In this document: piece after piece, positions 7,980-15,546 of the stretch
Position numbering within the stretch: position 1 is the stretch's first letter
How the letters are laid out: every line of letters begins with the position of its first letter
NCBI GenBank assembly: GCA_035294245.1
Contig: DATGLG010000022.1
Span: 1 to 56,990 of the forward strand
DNA length: 56,990 nucleotides
Direction of reading: 5' to 3'
Origin: DATGLG01 sp035294245
GTDB taxonomy: Bacteria > Pseudomonadota > Alphaproteobacteria > JACZXZ01
Position numbers and translations under genes: made by a program
Notes under the pieces: generated by a model
The model's database searches: none
The model's input: only the letters and a program-made list of their open reading frames with translations
Told to the model about the DNA's origin: nothing

Positions 7980-8750
7980 ATGGCCGACGCCGCGCCGCGC
8001 GCGAGCCTGCTGCGCCTCGACGGCGTCTCGCGCCATTTCGGCACGCTGCGCGCGGTCGAGGACGTGTCGTTCGAGATGGCGCAGGGCGAGTTGCGCGCCG
8101 TGATCGGCCCGAACGGCGCCGGCAAGACGACCTTCTTCAACCTGATCACCGGCTTTCACGCGGCGACCGCCGGGACGATCTCCTTCGACGGCGAGGACAT
8201 CACGGCGCTCCCGGTGGCGCGGCGCGTGGCCCGCGGCATCGTGCGCACCTTCCAGATCACCGAGGTGTTCCACGACCTCAGCGTCTTCGAGAACATTCGC
8301 GTCGCCGTCGAGACGGCGGCCGGCACCAATGCCCGGCCCTGGATCCCGCGCGCGGCGCGCCGCAAGCTCGACGCGCGCGTCGACGAGATCATTGCGACCG
8401 TCGATCTCGCGGGAAAGGCGGAGCGCGTCGTGGGCGAGCTTCCCCACGGCGACCAGCGCGTGGTCGAGGTGGCGATGGCGCTCAGCATGCAGCCGCGGCT
8501 TCTCCTCCTCGACGAGCCGACGGCGGGAATGGGCGACGCCGAGACCGACCACATGGTCGAGCTGGTACGGCGCCTGCACCGCGACCACGGCCTCAGCATC
8601 CTCTTCATCGAGCACGACATGGACATCGTCTTCGGCATCGCCGAGCGCATCACCGTGCTCGATCAGGGGCGCAAGCTCGCGGAAGGCACGCCCGAGGAGA
8701 TCTCGGCCGACGAGCGCGTGCGCGCCGCCTATCTGGGAGAAGCCGAGTGA
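7980..8750 (+). CDS. livG: Branched-chain amino acid-type ABC ATPase (LivG family)
   Basis: Cytoplasmic ATPase of 256 residues from the ATG at 7980. It has Walker A GPNGAGKT (43-50), a Q-loop in VRTFQITEVF, the LivG-type signature LPHGDQRVVE, Walker B LLLLDEPTAGM and the H-loop IEHDMD. An in-frame ATG at 7902 overlaps the livM stop and would add 26 residues with no family similarity. I prefer 7980, which gives the normal length, but coupling through 7902 is possible. The stop overlaps livF by four bases. It energises the LivH/LivM permease together with LivF. Confidence 0.92.
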   Translation: MADAAPRASLLRLDGVSRHFGTLRAVEDVSFEMAQGELRAVIGPNGAGKTTFFNLITGFHAATAGTISFDGEDITALPVARRVARGIVRTFQITEVFHDLSVFENIRVAVETAAGTNARPWIPRAARRKLDARVDEIIATVDLAGKAERVVGELPHGDQRVVEVAMALSMQPRLLLLDEPTAGMGDAETDHMVELVRRLHRDHGLSILFIEHDMDIVFGIAERITVLDQGRKLAEGTPEEISADERVRAAYLGEAE

Positions 8751-9511
8751 CCGCCGTCCTCACCGCGCACGAGATTCACACCTATTACGGCAAGAGCCAC
8801 ATCCTGCACGGCGTCTCGCTCCAGGTGAACGAGGGCGAGATCGTGACCGTGCTGGGGCGGAACGGCGCCGGCAAGACGACGACGATGCGCAGCCTGATGG
8901 GGCTGACGCCGCCGCGCGCCGGCAAGGTCGAGATCTTCGGCCACGACACCACGCGCTGGCCCGCGCACCGCATCGCCCAGCTCGGCGTCGGCTACGTGCC
9001 CGAGGGGCGCAAGATCTTCGGCAGCCTGACGGTGCTGGAGAATCTGCGGGTGCCGCAGGGACGGCGCGGCCCGTGGACCCTCGAGCGCATCTTCGCGCTC
9101 TTCCCCCGCCTCGACGAGCGCCGCGCCCAGCTCGGCGGCCAGCTCTCGGGCGGCGAGCAGGAGATGCTGGCGATCGCGCGGCCGCTCCTCATCAATCCGC
9201 GCATCATGCTGCTCGACGAGCCGTCCCAGGGCCTGGCCCCGCTCATCGTGCAGGAGGTGATGCAGGTCGTGCGCAAGATGCGCGAGGAGGGGCTCTCGGT
9301 GCTCCTCGTCGAGCAGAATGCGCGCCTCTCCCTCTCCGTCGCCGATCGCGCCTATGTCCTCGACGACGGCAAGGTCGTCTATGACGGTGCTGCGGCGCGG
9401 CTCGCGCAGGACACGGCGCTCATCGACAAGCTCGCCGGGGCGAGCGGCACCAGCCGGCGCCGCGCCCACTCTCCAACGCCCGTCGCGACGCGGCAGCCGC
9501 TCAACCCTTGA
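8747..9511 (+). CDS. livF: Branched-chain amino acid-type ABC ATPase (LivF family)
   Basis: Second ATPase of the importer, 254 residues, starting with GTG inside the livG stop (GTGA). Walker A is GRNGAGKT (37-44). The LivF hallmark GYVPEGRKIFGSLTV is present, the signature is LSGGEQEML, Walker B is MLLDEPSQGL, and the H-like LLVEQN follows. The last about 20 residues (SRRRAHSPTP and onward) extend past the usual LivF end and run into the convergent SMP-30 gene. The two stop regions overlap by 11 bp (9501-9511), leaving no room for a terminator between the two operons. Confidence 0.92.
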   Translation: MTAVLTAHEIHTYYGKSHILHGVSLQVNEGEIVTVLGRNGAGKTTTMRSLMGLTPPRAGKVEIFGHDTTRWPAHRIAQLGVGYVPEGRKIFGSLTVLENLRVPQGRRGPWTLERIFALFPRLDERRAQLGGQLSGGEQEMLAIARPLLINPRIMLLDEPSQGLAPLIVQEVMQVVRKMREEGLSVLLVEQNARLSLSVADRAYVLDDGKVVYDGAAARLAQDTALIDKLAGASGTSRRRAHSPTPVATRQPLNP

Positions 9512-10439
9512 AGCGCGCCTCGGGCAGGCCCTTCACGCCCACATCGACGGCGAAGAGGCTGCCGGCCTGCGGCTGGCGGTCGAGCTCTTGGGGGTCGAGG
9601 CCGATCGAGGCCGAGGTCACGTACATCACGTCGAGGCCGGGGCCGCCGAACATGGGGCAGGTCGGCTGCTGCACCGGCATGTCGACGACGCGGTCGATGC
9701 GCCCCTTGGGATCGTAGCGCACCACGCTCCAGCCGCCCCACATGGCGATCCACACATAGCCGTCGGCGTCCACGGTGGCGCCGTCGGGCACCACGCGCTT
9801 CTCGCCGATGGCGGCGAAGACGCGGCGATTGCTGATCTCGCCGCTCGCGGGCTCGAAGTCCCAGGCCCAGACGAGCTGCTGGCCGCTGCAGGCGTAATAC
9901 ATGGTGCGGCTGTCGGGGCTCCAGCACAGCGAGTTCGAGCAGCAGATGTCGCGCACCATCTGCTTGCAGTCGAGGGTGGGGGTGAGACGGAAGAGCCCGC
10001 CGGTGGTGAGCTTCTGGTTGTCGTCCATGGTGCCGGCCCAGAAGCGGCCCTGGCGGTCGGTCTTGCCGTCATTGAAGCGGTTATGGGGCGGTTCGCCGAG
10101 GGGGAGCGCCGCCGGGGTCGCCGTGCCCGTCTCGAGATCGAAGAAATAGAACCCCGTCTTGAGGGCGACGATGAGCCCGCCCTTCTCGCGCACGGCAAGC
10201 GAGCCAACGTCCTCCGGCGTCGCCCAGCTCTCGTCCTTCCCCGTCGCCGGGTCGAAGCGATGGATGAGCCGGCGCTTGATGTCCACCCAATAGAGGCGCT
10301 GCTCGGGCACGTCCCAGAACGGCCCCTCGCCGAGCAGCGCGCGCGCGTCGAGCACGCAGGTGACGTCGGCCGTCCGCGCCGGCTTCGCCTTCGCCGCCTT
10401 CGCCGCCTTGGCTTTCGTGGTCTGCGCTCTCGTCGTCAT
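9501..10439 (-). CDS. SMP-30/gluconolactonase family protein (sugar lactonase)
   Basis: Predicted metal-dependent sugar lactonase with a six-bladed propeller, 312 residues. Family motifs are LLGEGPFWD (with the metal-ligand Glu at about residue 38), a middle HNRFNDGKTDRQGRFWAGTM, SNSLCWSPD, and VPDGATVDADGYVW. The N-terminal 25 residues are a Lys/Ala-rich tail (AKAAKAAKAK) with no export signal. ATG at 10439 is preferred because GGGAGG lies six bases before it; an ATG two codons earlier is also possible. It is the last gene of the ribose-type ABC operon, 36-42 bp after the permease. It probably opens the lactone formed when the imported sugar is oxidised. The sugar is unknown. Confidence 0.88.
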   Translation of the reverse strand: MTTRAQTTKAKAAKAAKAKPARTADVTCVLDARALLGEGPFWDVPEQRLYWVDIKRRLIHRFDPATGKDESWATPEDVGSLAVREKGGLIVALKTGFYFFDLETGTATPAALPLGEPPHNRFNDGKTDRQGRFWAGTMDDNQKLTTGGLFRLTPTLDCKQMVRDICCSNSLCWSPDSRTMYYACSGQQLVWAWDFEPASGEISNRRVFAAIGEKRVVPDGATVDADGYVWIAMWGGWSVVRYDPKGRIDRVVDMPVQQPTCPMFGGPGLDVMYVTSASIGLDPQELDRQPQAGSLFAVDVGVKGLPEARFKG

Positions 10440-10481
10440 GGGCATCCTCCCTCGCAGGGCGCGCCGCGCTCTTCGGCGCGC

Positions 10482-11480
10482 TCAGCTCTCGGCCTCCTCG
10501 CGGCCATAGAGCAGCAGCAGCACCAGGATCACGACGCCATAAATAATGTTGCGGCCGTATTCCGGCATATTCATCGCAAGCAGCACGCTGACGAGCGCCA
10601 CCAGGCTCACCGCACCCGCAGCGCTGCCAAGATAATGGCCGCGCCCGCCGAGGATATAGACGCCGCCGATGACGACCGCCGCAATCGATTGGAAGAGATA
10701 GGGCGTCCCCATGCCGAGGGAAGCCTGGCCGCCGAAGCCGACGAGGAGGATGCCGGCGAGGGCGGCGAAGAGGCCGCTCAGCATGTAGAGGAGGATGGTG
10801 GTGAGACGCACATTGACGCCGGCGAGATAGCTCGCCTGCACGTTGTTGCCGATGGCGTAGGTGTTGCGGCCGAAGCGCGTGCGGCTCAGCACGAAGGAGA
10901 CAATGACGATGACGGCGAGCCAGAGATAGAGCACCGCCGGCACGCCGAGGACGCTGCCATGCACCGCGTCCTGCACCACGGGCGGGGCATAGGAGGCGCA
11001 GGCGCCGCAGGTGAGCCCGCCGCTCAGCCCGAGGGTGAGCCCTTCCATCATGCCGTTCATGGCGAGCGTCATCACCACCGCCGGGACGTCGAGGAGGACG
11101 ATGCCGAGCCCGTTGAGGAGGCCGACACCGGCCCCCATGCCCAGGGTGAGGGGAATCGCGTAGATGGCGCGCGTATCCTCGCCGAGGGAGCTGGTGACGA
11201 GGAGGATGGCGGCGCCGTTGAGGATCCACGGCACCGAGAGATCGATGCCGCCGATGAGGATGACGAAGGTCTGGCCCGCGGCGACGAGGCCGACGAAGGA
11301 GGCGACCGTCAGCACGGCCTCGATGCTGTCGATGCCGGCGAAGCCCGGTCGCACGAGATCGCCGCCGACGAAGAGGAGGATCGCCGCGAGGACGGCATAG
11401 AGGATGCGCCGTCGGTCGCGGGTGAGATGGAGGCGATCGAGGAGCGGGAGCCGGAGCTCGGGCGAATCTGGCGTCGCCAT
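10482..11480 (-). CDS. Sugar ABC transporter permease (RbsC/BPD_transp_2 family), second subunit
   Basis: Inner-membrane permease of 332 residues with about ten hydrophobic segments. The RbsC-family signature ILIGGIDLSVPW is present, together with a late GGVYILGGRGHYLGSAAGAV, equivalent to the GG-R-G loop of the family. Its start overlaps the stop of the preceding permease by one base (TGATG at 11478-11482), giving tight translational coupling. The N-terminal about 25 residues are charged and cytoplasmic. Two different RbsC-type permeases in one operon imply a heterodimeric channel rather than the RbsC homodimer. Confidence 0.9.
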   Translation of the reverse strand: MATPDSPELRLPLLDRLHLTRDRRRILYAVLAAILLFVGGDLVRPGFAGIDSIEAVLTVASFVGLVAAGQTFVILIGGIDLSVPWILNGAAILLVTSSLGEDTRAIYAIPLTLGMGAGVGLLNGLGIVLLDVPAVVMTLAMNGMMEGLTLGLSGGLTCGACASYAPPVVQDAVHGSVLGVPAVLYLWLAVIVIVSFVLSRTRFGRNTYAIGNNVQASYLAGVNVRLTTILLYMLSGLFAALAGILLVGFGGQASLGMGTPYLFQSIAAVVIGGVYILGGRGHYLGSAAGAVSLVALVSVLLAMNMPEYGRNIIYGVVILVLLLLYGREEAES

Positions 11481-12475
11481 CAGCGCCTCCTGCGGAAGAA
11501 TCGGCCGATCACGGTGCTGAGGATCACCGCGATGACGAGGAACAGGCCCTCGTAGAACGACTGGTAGAGCGGATCGATCTGGGAGAAGAAGAGGATGTTC
11601 ACGATCATGGTGGTGACGAAGGCGCCGGCGATGGCGCCGATGGCGCTGCCGCGCCCGCCGAAGAGGCTCACCCCGCCCAGCACCACGGCGACGATCGAGC
11701 TCAGGGTGTAGCCGTTCCCCGTGGTGGCGTCGCCCGCCGTCGCCGTCGCGGCAAGGAAGAGCCCGGCGGCACCCGCGAAGAGCCCGCTCAGGGCGTAGGC
11801 GACGATCTTGGTGCGCACCACGCCGATGCCGTTGGCGCGCGCCGCGTTCTCGTCATTGCCGACGGCGACGAGGGCGACGCCGACCGAGCTGCGCCGGAAG
11901 GCGAGCCAGAGCAGCACCAGCAGCAGCACATAGAGGAGGGCCCAGGGCCCGCTCGTGTTGACGAGGGCCGCCGTATAGGCCGGGGGGATGCTGCCGCCCG
12001 GCTGGGGCAGCACGCGGATGGCGAGGCCCTGGAAGATCGAGAGGGTGGCGAGGGTGACGAGGATGGGCTGCAGCCGCCCGATGCCGACGAGGAGCCCGTT
12101 GACGAGGCCGAGCCCTGCGCAGACGAGGAGCACGACGGCGGTCCACAGGATCATGCTGCCGACCCCGTTGCCGATATGGACGGCGGCCAGCGCATTGGCG
12201 AGATCGATGAGGCCGCCGACCGAGAGGTCGAGCCCGCGCGTCAGCACGACGAGAGTCTGGCCGAAGGCCGAGAGCACGAGCGGCATGGTGCTGTTGACCG
12301 CGGAGGTCAGCTCGAAATTGCCCGGCCAGGCGCTCTGCTGCAGCCAATAGATGATCGCGTAGAGGGCGATGGCGGCGGCGAGCAGGACAAGAACGAGGAT
12401 CAGGCCCACATTCTGGGCGAGCCGGTGGGCGAGGCGGCTGCGCCGCCCGCGCGGGAGGGCGGCGTCACGCGGCAA
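11480..12475 (-). CDS. Sugar ABC transporter permease (RbsC/BPD_transp_2 family), first subunit
   Basis: 331-residue permease with a basic N-terminus (RGRRSRLAHR) and about ten helices. The family signature is LTRGLDLSVGGLIDL, and the late loop is GGVSLFGGRGSAIGAIAGA. The start region overlaps the ATPase stop by 11 bp, and the stop overlaps the next permease by one base. It works with the second permease and the double ATPase to import the sugar held by the Tat-exported receptor. The sugar could be a pentose, a hexose or a derivative. The ending RFFRRRR is typical of a cytoplasmic tail. Confidence 0.9.
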   Translation of the reverse strand: MPRDAALPRGRRSRLAHRLAQNVGLILVLVLLAAAIALYAIIYWLQQSAWPGNFELTSAVNSTMPLVLSAFGQTLVVLTRGLDLSVGGLIDLANALAAVHIGNGVGSMILWTAVVLLVCAGLGLVNGLLVGIGRLQPILVTLATLSIFQGLAIRVLPQPGGSIPPAYTAALVNTSGPWALLYVLLLVLLWLAFRRSSVGVALVAVGNDENAARANGIGVVRTKIVAYALSGLFAGAAGLFLAATATAGDATTGNGYTLSSIVAVVLGGVSLFGGRGSAIGAIAGAFVTTMIVNILFFSQIDPLYQSFYEGLFLVIAVILSTVIGRFFRRRR

Positions 12476-14009
12476 GGGAGTCCCGCAGGGCGGCGGCGAC
12501 GATGTCCTCGGCCGCGATGCCGGGAGCGGCGAGCTCGGCGGCGATGCGGCCCTCGCGCATCACCAGCACACGGTGGCAGAGATGGGCGAGCTCCTCGGCG
12601 TCGCTCGAATAGAAGAGGATGGCGCGGCCCTCGCCCGCGAGGCGGCGCATGAGCTCGTAGATCTCGTGCTTGGTCGCGATATCGACGCCGCGGGTCACGT
12701 CGTAGAAGAGGAGGATGCGCGAATCCGCGAGCAGCCAGCGCCCCACCAGGACCTTCTGCTGGTTGCCGCCGGAGAGGTTGCCGACGGGATGGCGCAGCCC
12801 GGGCGTGCGCACCTTGAGCTGCTGCACCATCTCGCCGGTGACGGCGCGCTCCTCCGCGGCGCGGATGACGCCCAAGGAGGAGATGCGGCCGAGGATCGGG
12901 AGCGTCAGGTTGTCGCGCACCGACATCGGCAGCAGCAGCCCCTCGGTCTTGCGGTCTTCGGGCACAAGCGCGATGCCGAAGCCGGCGCCGATGGCGTCGC
13001 GCGGGCTGCGGATGCGCCGCGGCTCGCCATGCACGCGGATCTCCCCGCCCGCAGCGCGCTGGGCGCCGAAGAGGGTGAAGAAGAGCTCGCGATGGCCGTG
13101 CCCGGCGAGCCCGCCGACGCCGAGAATCTCGCCGCGCTGAAGCGCGAGCGAGACGCGGTCGACGCCCCGGCTCGAGAGATCGCGCAACTCGAGCATCGGA
13201 CCACCGCCGCGCCTGAGGGGCGGCAGCGGCGGGTAGAGCGCGTCGACGCGGCGCCCGGTCATCAGGGTCACCGCCTCGCCCTCGTCGATGGTGGCGAAGG
13301 TGCCGACCTCGCGCCCGTTGCGGAAGATGGTGATGCGGTCGGCGATGCTGGTGATCTCGTTCCAGCGATGGGAGGTGAAGATGATGCAGGTGTTGCGCGC
13401 GCGCAAGCCGCGGATCAGCTCGAAGAGCCAGGCCACGTCGCGCTCGCCGAGGGAGGAGGTCGGCTCGTCGAGATAGAGGATCTCGGGCTCCTGGATGATC
13501 ACGCGCACGATCTCGACGATCTGCCGCTGCGCGAGCGAGAGGTCCTCGACGAGGGCGCGCGGATCGATGTGCTCGATGCCGAGCGCTGTCAGCACCGCCT
13601 CAGCCTCGTCCTCCATGCGCCGCCGGTCGATGAGGCCGAGGCGGCCGCGCGGCTCGCGGCGCAGCAGCAGGTTCTCGGCGACGCTCATCCAGGGGAGGAG
13701 GGTGAGCTCCTGGAACACCGTCCAGGCGCCGCGCGCATGGGCCTCGTCGGGACTGCGCAGCGCGACCGCCTTGCCCTTGATGCGGACCTCGCCCCCATCG
13801 GCGCGCAACCGTCCGCCCATGATCTTGATGAGGGTGCTCTTTCCCGCGCCGTTCTCGCCGACGAGGGCGTGCACCTCGCCCGCCGCGGCGGCAAAGGAGG
13901 CGTCCGCGAGGGCGCGGACGCCGCCGAAGGACTTGGCGAGCCTGACGGCTTCGACCGCCGGGACGGGCGCTGGGGCGCCGTCGCCGGCGGCCGGCGGCAC
14001 CACGGTCAT
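12465..14009 (-). CDS. Sugar ABC transporter double ATPase (RbsA/MglA family)
   Basis: 514-residue tandem ATPase. Half 1 has Walker A GENGAGKS (51-58), a signature LSLAQ (157-161) and Walker B LYLDEPTSS with E182. Half 2 has the usual degenerate Walker A region (GVGGLAGHGHREL), a normal signature LSGGNQQK (412-419), but Walker B ends FYDVTRGVD. Position 438 is therefore Val where the catalytic Glu would be, so this half is probably hydrolytically weak or dead. The ATG at 14009 overlaps the receptor-gene stop (ATGA), which fixes the start; a longer reading from 14075 is not supported. It is the second gene of the operon. Confidence 0.92.
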   Translation of the reverse strand: MTVVPPAAGDGAPAPVPAVEAVRLAKSFGGVRALADASFAAAAGEVHALVGENGAGKSTLIKIMGGRLRADGGEVRIKGKAVALRSPDEAHARGAWTVFQELTLLPWMSVAENLLLRREPRGRLGLIDRRRMEDEAEAVLTALGIEHIDPRALVEDLSLAQRQIVEIVRVIIQEPEILYLDEPTSSLGERDVAWLFELIRGLRARNTCIIFTSHRWNEITSIADRITIFRNGREVGTFATIDEGEAVTLMTGRRVDALYPPLPPLRRGGGPMLELRDLSSRGVDRVSLALQRGEILGVGGLAGHGHRELFFTLFGAQRAAGGEIRVHGEPRRIRSPRDAIGAGFGIALVPEDRKTEGLLLPMSVRDNLTLPILGRISSLGVIRAAEERAVTGEMVQQLKVRTPGLRHPVGNLSGGNQQKVLVGRWLLADSRILLFYDVTRGVDIATKHEIYELMRRLAGEGRAILFYSSDAEELAHLCHRVLVMREGRIAAELAAPGIAAEDIVAAALRDSLAA

Positions 14010-15112
14010 GCGGCGGGCAGGTTCACGTTGAGGCTGCCGGGGCAGGCCTTGCCGTCGAGTGCCCCCTCCACGCACATCTTGACCGTCGCGTTCGGCCCGC
14101 TATCGGTGAAGTCCGCGAAGAAGCTGTCGGGCAGCTTCGGGAAGACCGTCTCGCCCTCTTTCACCGTCTCGTTGGTGACATAGGGGAAGGGGATGGTGAT
14201 GTCCTTCTTGGGATATTGCCCCGCGAGGACGCGCCGCGCGAGCTCAAGGGAGATCACCGAGAGGAAGGGTGGCTGGCCGATCGAGATGCCCTCCACCTTC
14301 TGGCCCAGATAGCCGATCATGAACTTGCGGAAGCCGTTCTCGGCCTCGCCCGCCGTCGGCGGCAGCGGCGTGCGCTTGGCGGCGATGAAGGCCTTGAGCA
14401 CCCCGTCGGTGCCGCCCTGGCACCAGATGCCGTCGATCTTGGGCAGCGAGGGCAGGATCGCCGCGGTGTTGCGCTCGGCCGCCGAGGAGTCCCACATGCC
14501 CGTGTAGCGGTTCACCACCTTGATGCCGGGGTTCTTCGCCCAGACCTCGTCGGCACCCTTGTTGCGGTCGAGATCGACCGTGGTGCCGGCGACCCCGGTG
14601 ACCATGATCACGTTGCCCTTGCCGCCCAGCTTCTGCGCCAGCCATTCGGCGAGCTTGCGCCCGAACTCGACCTGGTCAGTGTTGACCTTGAGCGCGCTCG
14701 GCGCCGTGACGACGTTGTCGAAGGAGACGACGAGGATGCCGCGCTCGCTCGCCTGGCCGAGGATGCCGTTCAGCCCCGTCGGCGAGGCGGCGTTGATGAC
14801 GATGGCGTCGACCTTGCGGGCGATCAGGTTCGAGACCTGCTGCGACTGCTTGCTCACGTCGTTGCCCGAATTGAACCAGGAGCCCTCGACCTGCGACTTG
14901 AACGGCTCCATCTGCAGCGCCGCCTTGAAGACGTTCTCCATCTCGATGCGCCACTTGTTCCCGATATAGGAATTCGAGAGCGCGATCTTGAATTTCTTCT
15001 TCGCCGCGGGGGCGCCGAGCGCCAGTCCCGGCGCCAGGCCGATGAGCCCCGCTCCCGCCAGCCCGGCAGCGCCGCGGCGCAGAAGATCCCGCCGACTTAC
15101 GTGATCGGTCAT
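14006..15112 (-). CDS. Sugar ABC transporter substrate-binding protein (RbsB/Peripla_BP_4 family), Tat-exported
   Basis: 368-residue periplasmic receptor. Residues 5-12 (VSRRDLLRRG) form a Tat signal followed by an Ala/Gly/Leu-rich segment ending near LALGAPA. The mature start KFKIALSNSYIGNKWR is typical of RbsB-like receptors. The hinge region carries INAASPTGLNGILGQA and later WCQGGTDGVLKAF. A strong ribosome site (GAGGAGGA) lies just before the ATG at 15112. It is the first gene of a five-gene operon: receptor, ATPase, permease, permease, lactonase. Both complete importers in this window use Tat-exported receptors. Confidence 0.92.
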   Translation of the reverse strand: MTDHVSRRDLLRRGAAGLAGAGLIGLAPGLALGAPAAKKKFKIALSNSYIGNKWRIEMENVFKAALQMEPFKSQVEGSWFNSGNDVSKQSQQVSNLIARKVDAIVINAASPTGLNGILGQASERGILVVSFDNVVTAPSALKVNTDQVEFGRKLAEWLAQKLGGKGNVIMVTGVAGTTVDLDRNKGADEVWAKNPGIKVVNRYTGMWDSSAAERNTAAILPSLPKIDGIWCQGGTDGVLKAFIAAKRTPLPPTAGEAENGFRKFMIGYLGQKVEGISIGQPPFLSVISLELARRVLAGQYPKKDITIPFPYVTNETVKEGETVFPKLPDSFFADFTDSGPNATVKMCVEGALDGKACPGSLNVNLPAA

Positions 15113-15546
15113 CGCTGTCCTCCTCGTGCTTCTCGTTGCGCTGAATGGTGTCGCGGCTGGGCCGCGCCGGCCGCCGCGTGCGGTGGAGGCGGTGCTTGCG
15201 GAGCGGGCGTTTCGTGCATCGTCATCGCCGGCTCTGGCATGACGCGCTCCCTGAGCGCTCGGATGGGCGGCTCGTCGTGACGGCGGCGTGTGGCCCGGCC
15301 GTGCTTCCGCCGCTTCCTTATATGGCTAAGTATAGGCCTGTCACCGAGTATAGCCAGCCCGGCGGGTGCGGGGGTGTGACGAATTTCGGCTTGGGAAATG
15401 CCGGTCCGCGACTTGAAAAACTGCAATTTTCGGGCTGGCTTTGCTTACAGCCTGCTGATGGCCGCGCGGTGCCGCGGCGGCGGCGCGCTTGCGGGAAATC
15501 GTCACCGGTTAACAACCGCTTAACCCGTTGCTGCGAAATTGGCGGA
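15113..15546. other. Divergent promoter region between the sugar-import operon and a sensor kinase gene
   Basis: 434 bp without a supported gene; the kinase reading frame stays open into it but shows no start signal or family similarity there. A short AT-richer segment at 15315-15353 holds two copies of AGTATAG 18 bp apart (15329 and 15347). On the minus strand these read CTATACT, -10-like, but I found no good -35 partner. Confidence 0.45.

Noticed and set aside
9318..14183. Long plus-strand frames opposite the sugar ABC operon
   Set aside because: No family motifs, Ala/Arg/Glu-rich shadow composition; the minus-strand genes show overlapping starts and stops and clear motifs.
15329..15353. 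Two AGTATAG repeats and a related AAGTATAGGC at 20031 as shared operators
   Set aside because: Seven to ten bases only, in low-complexity spacer DNA; distances to the two genes differ (about 220 and 36 bases) and no second half-site is seen.
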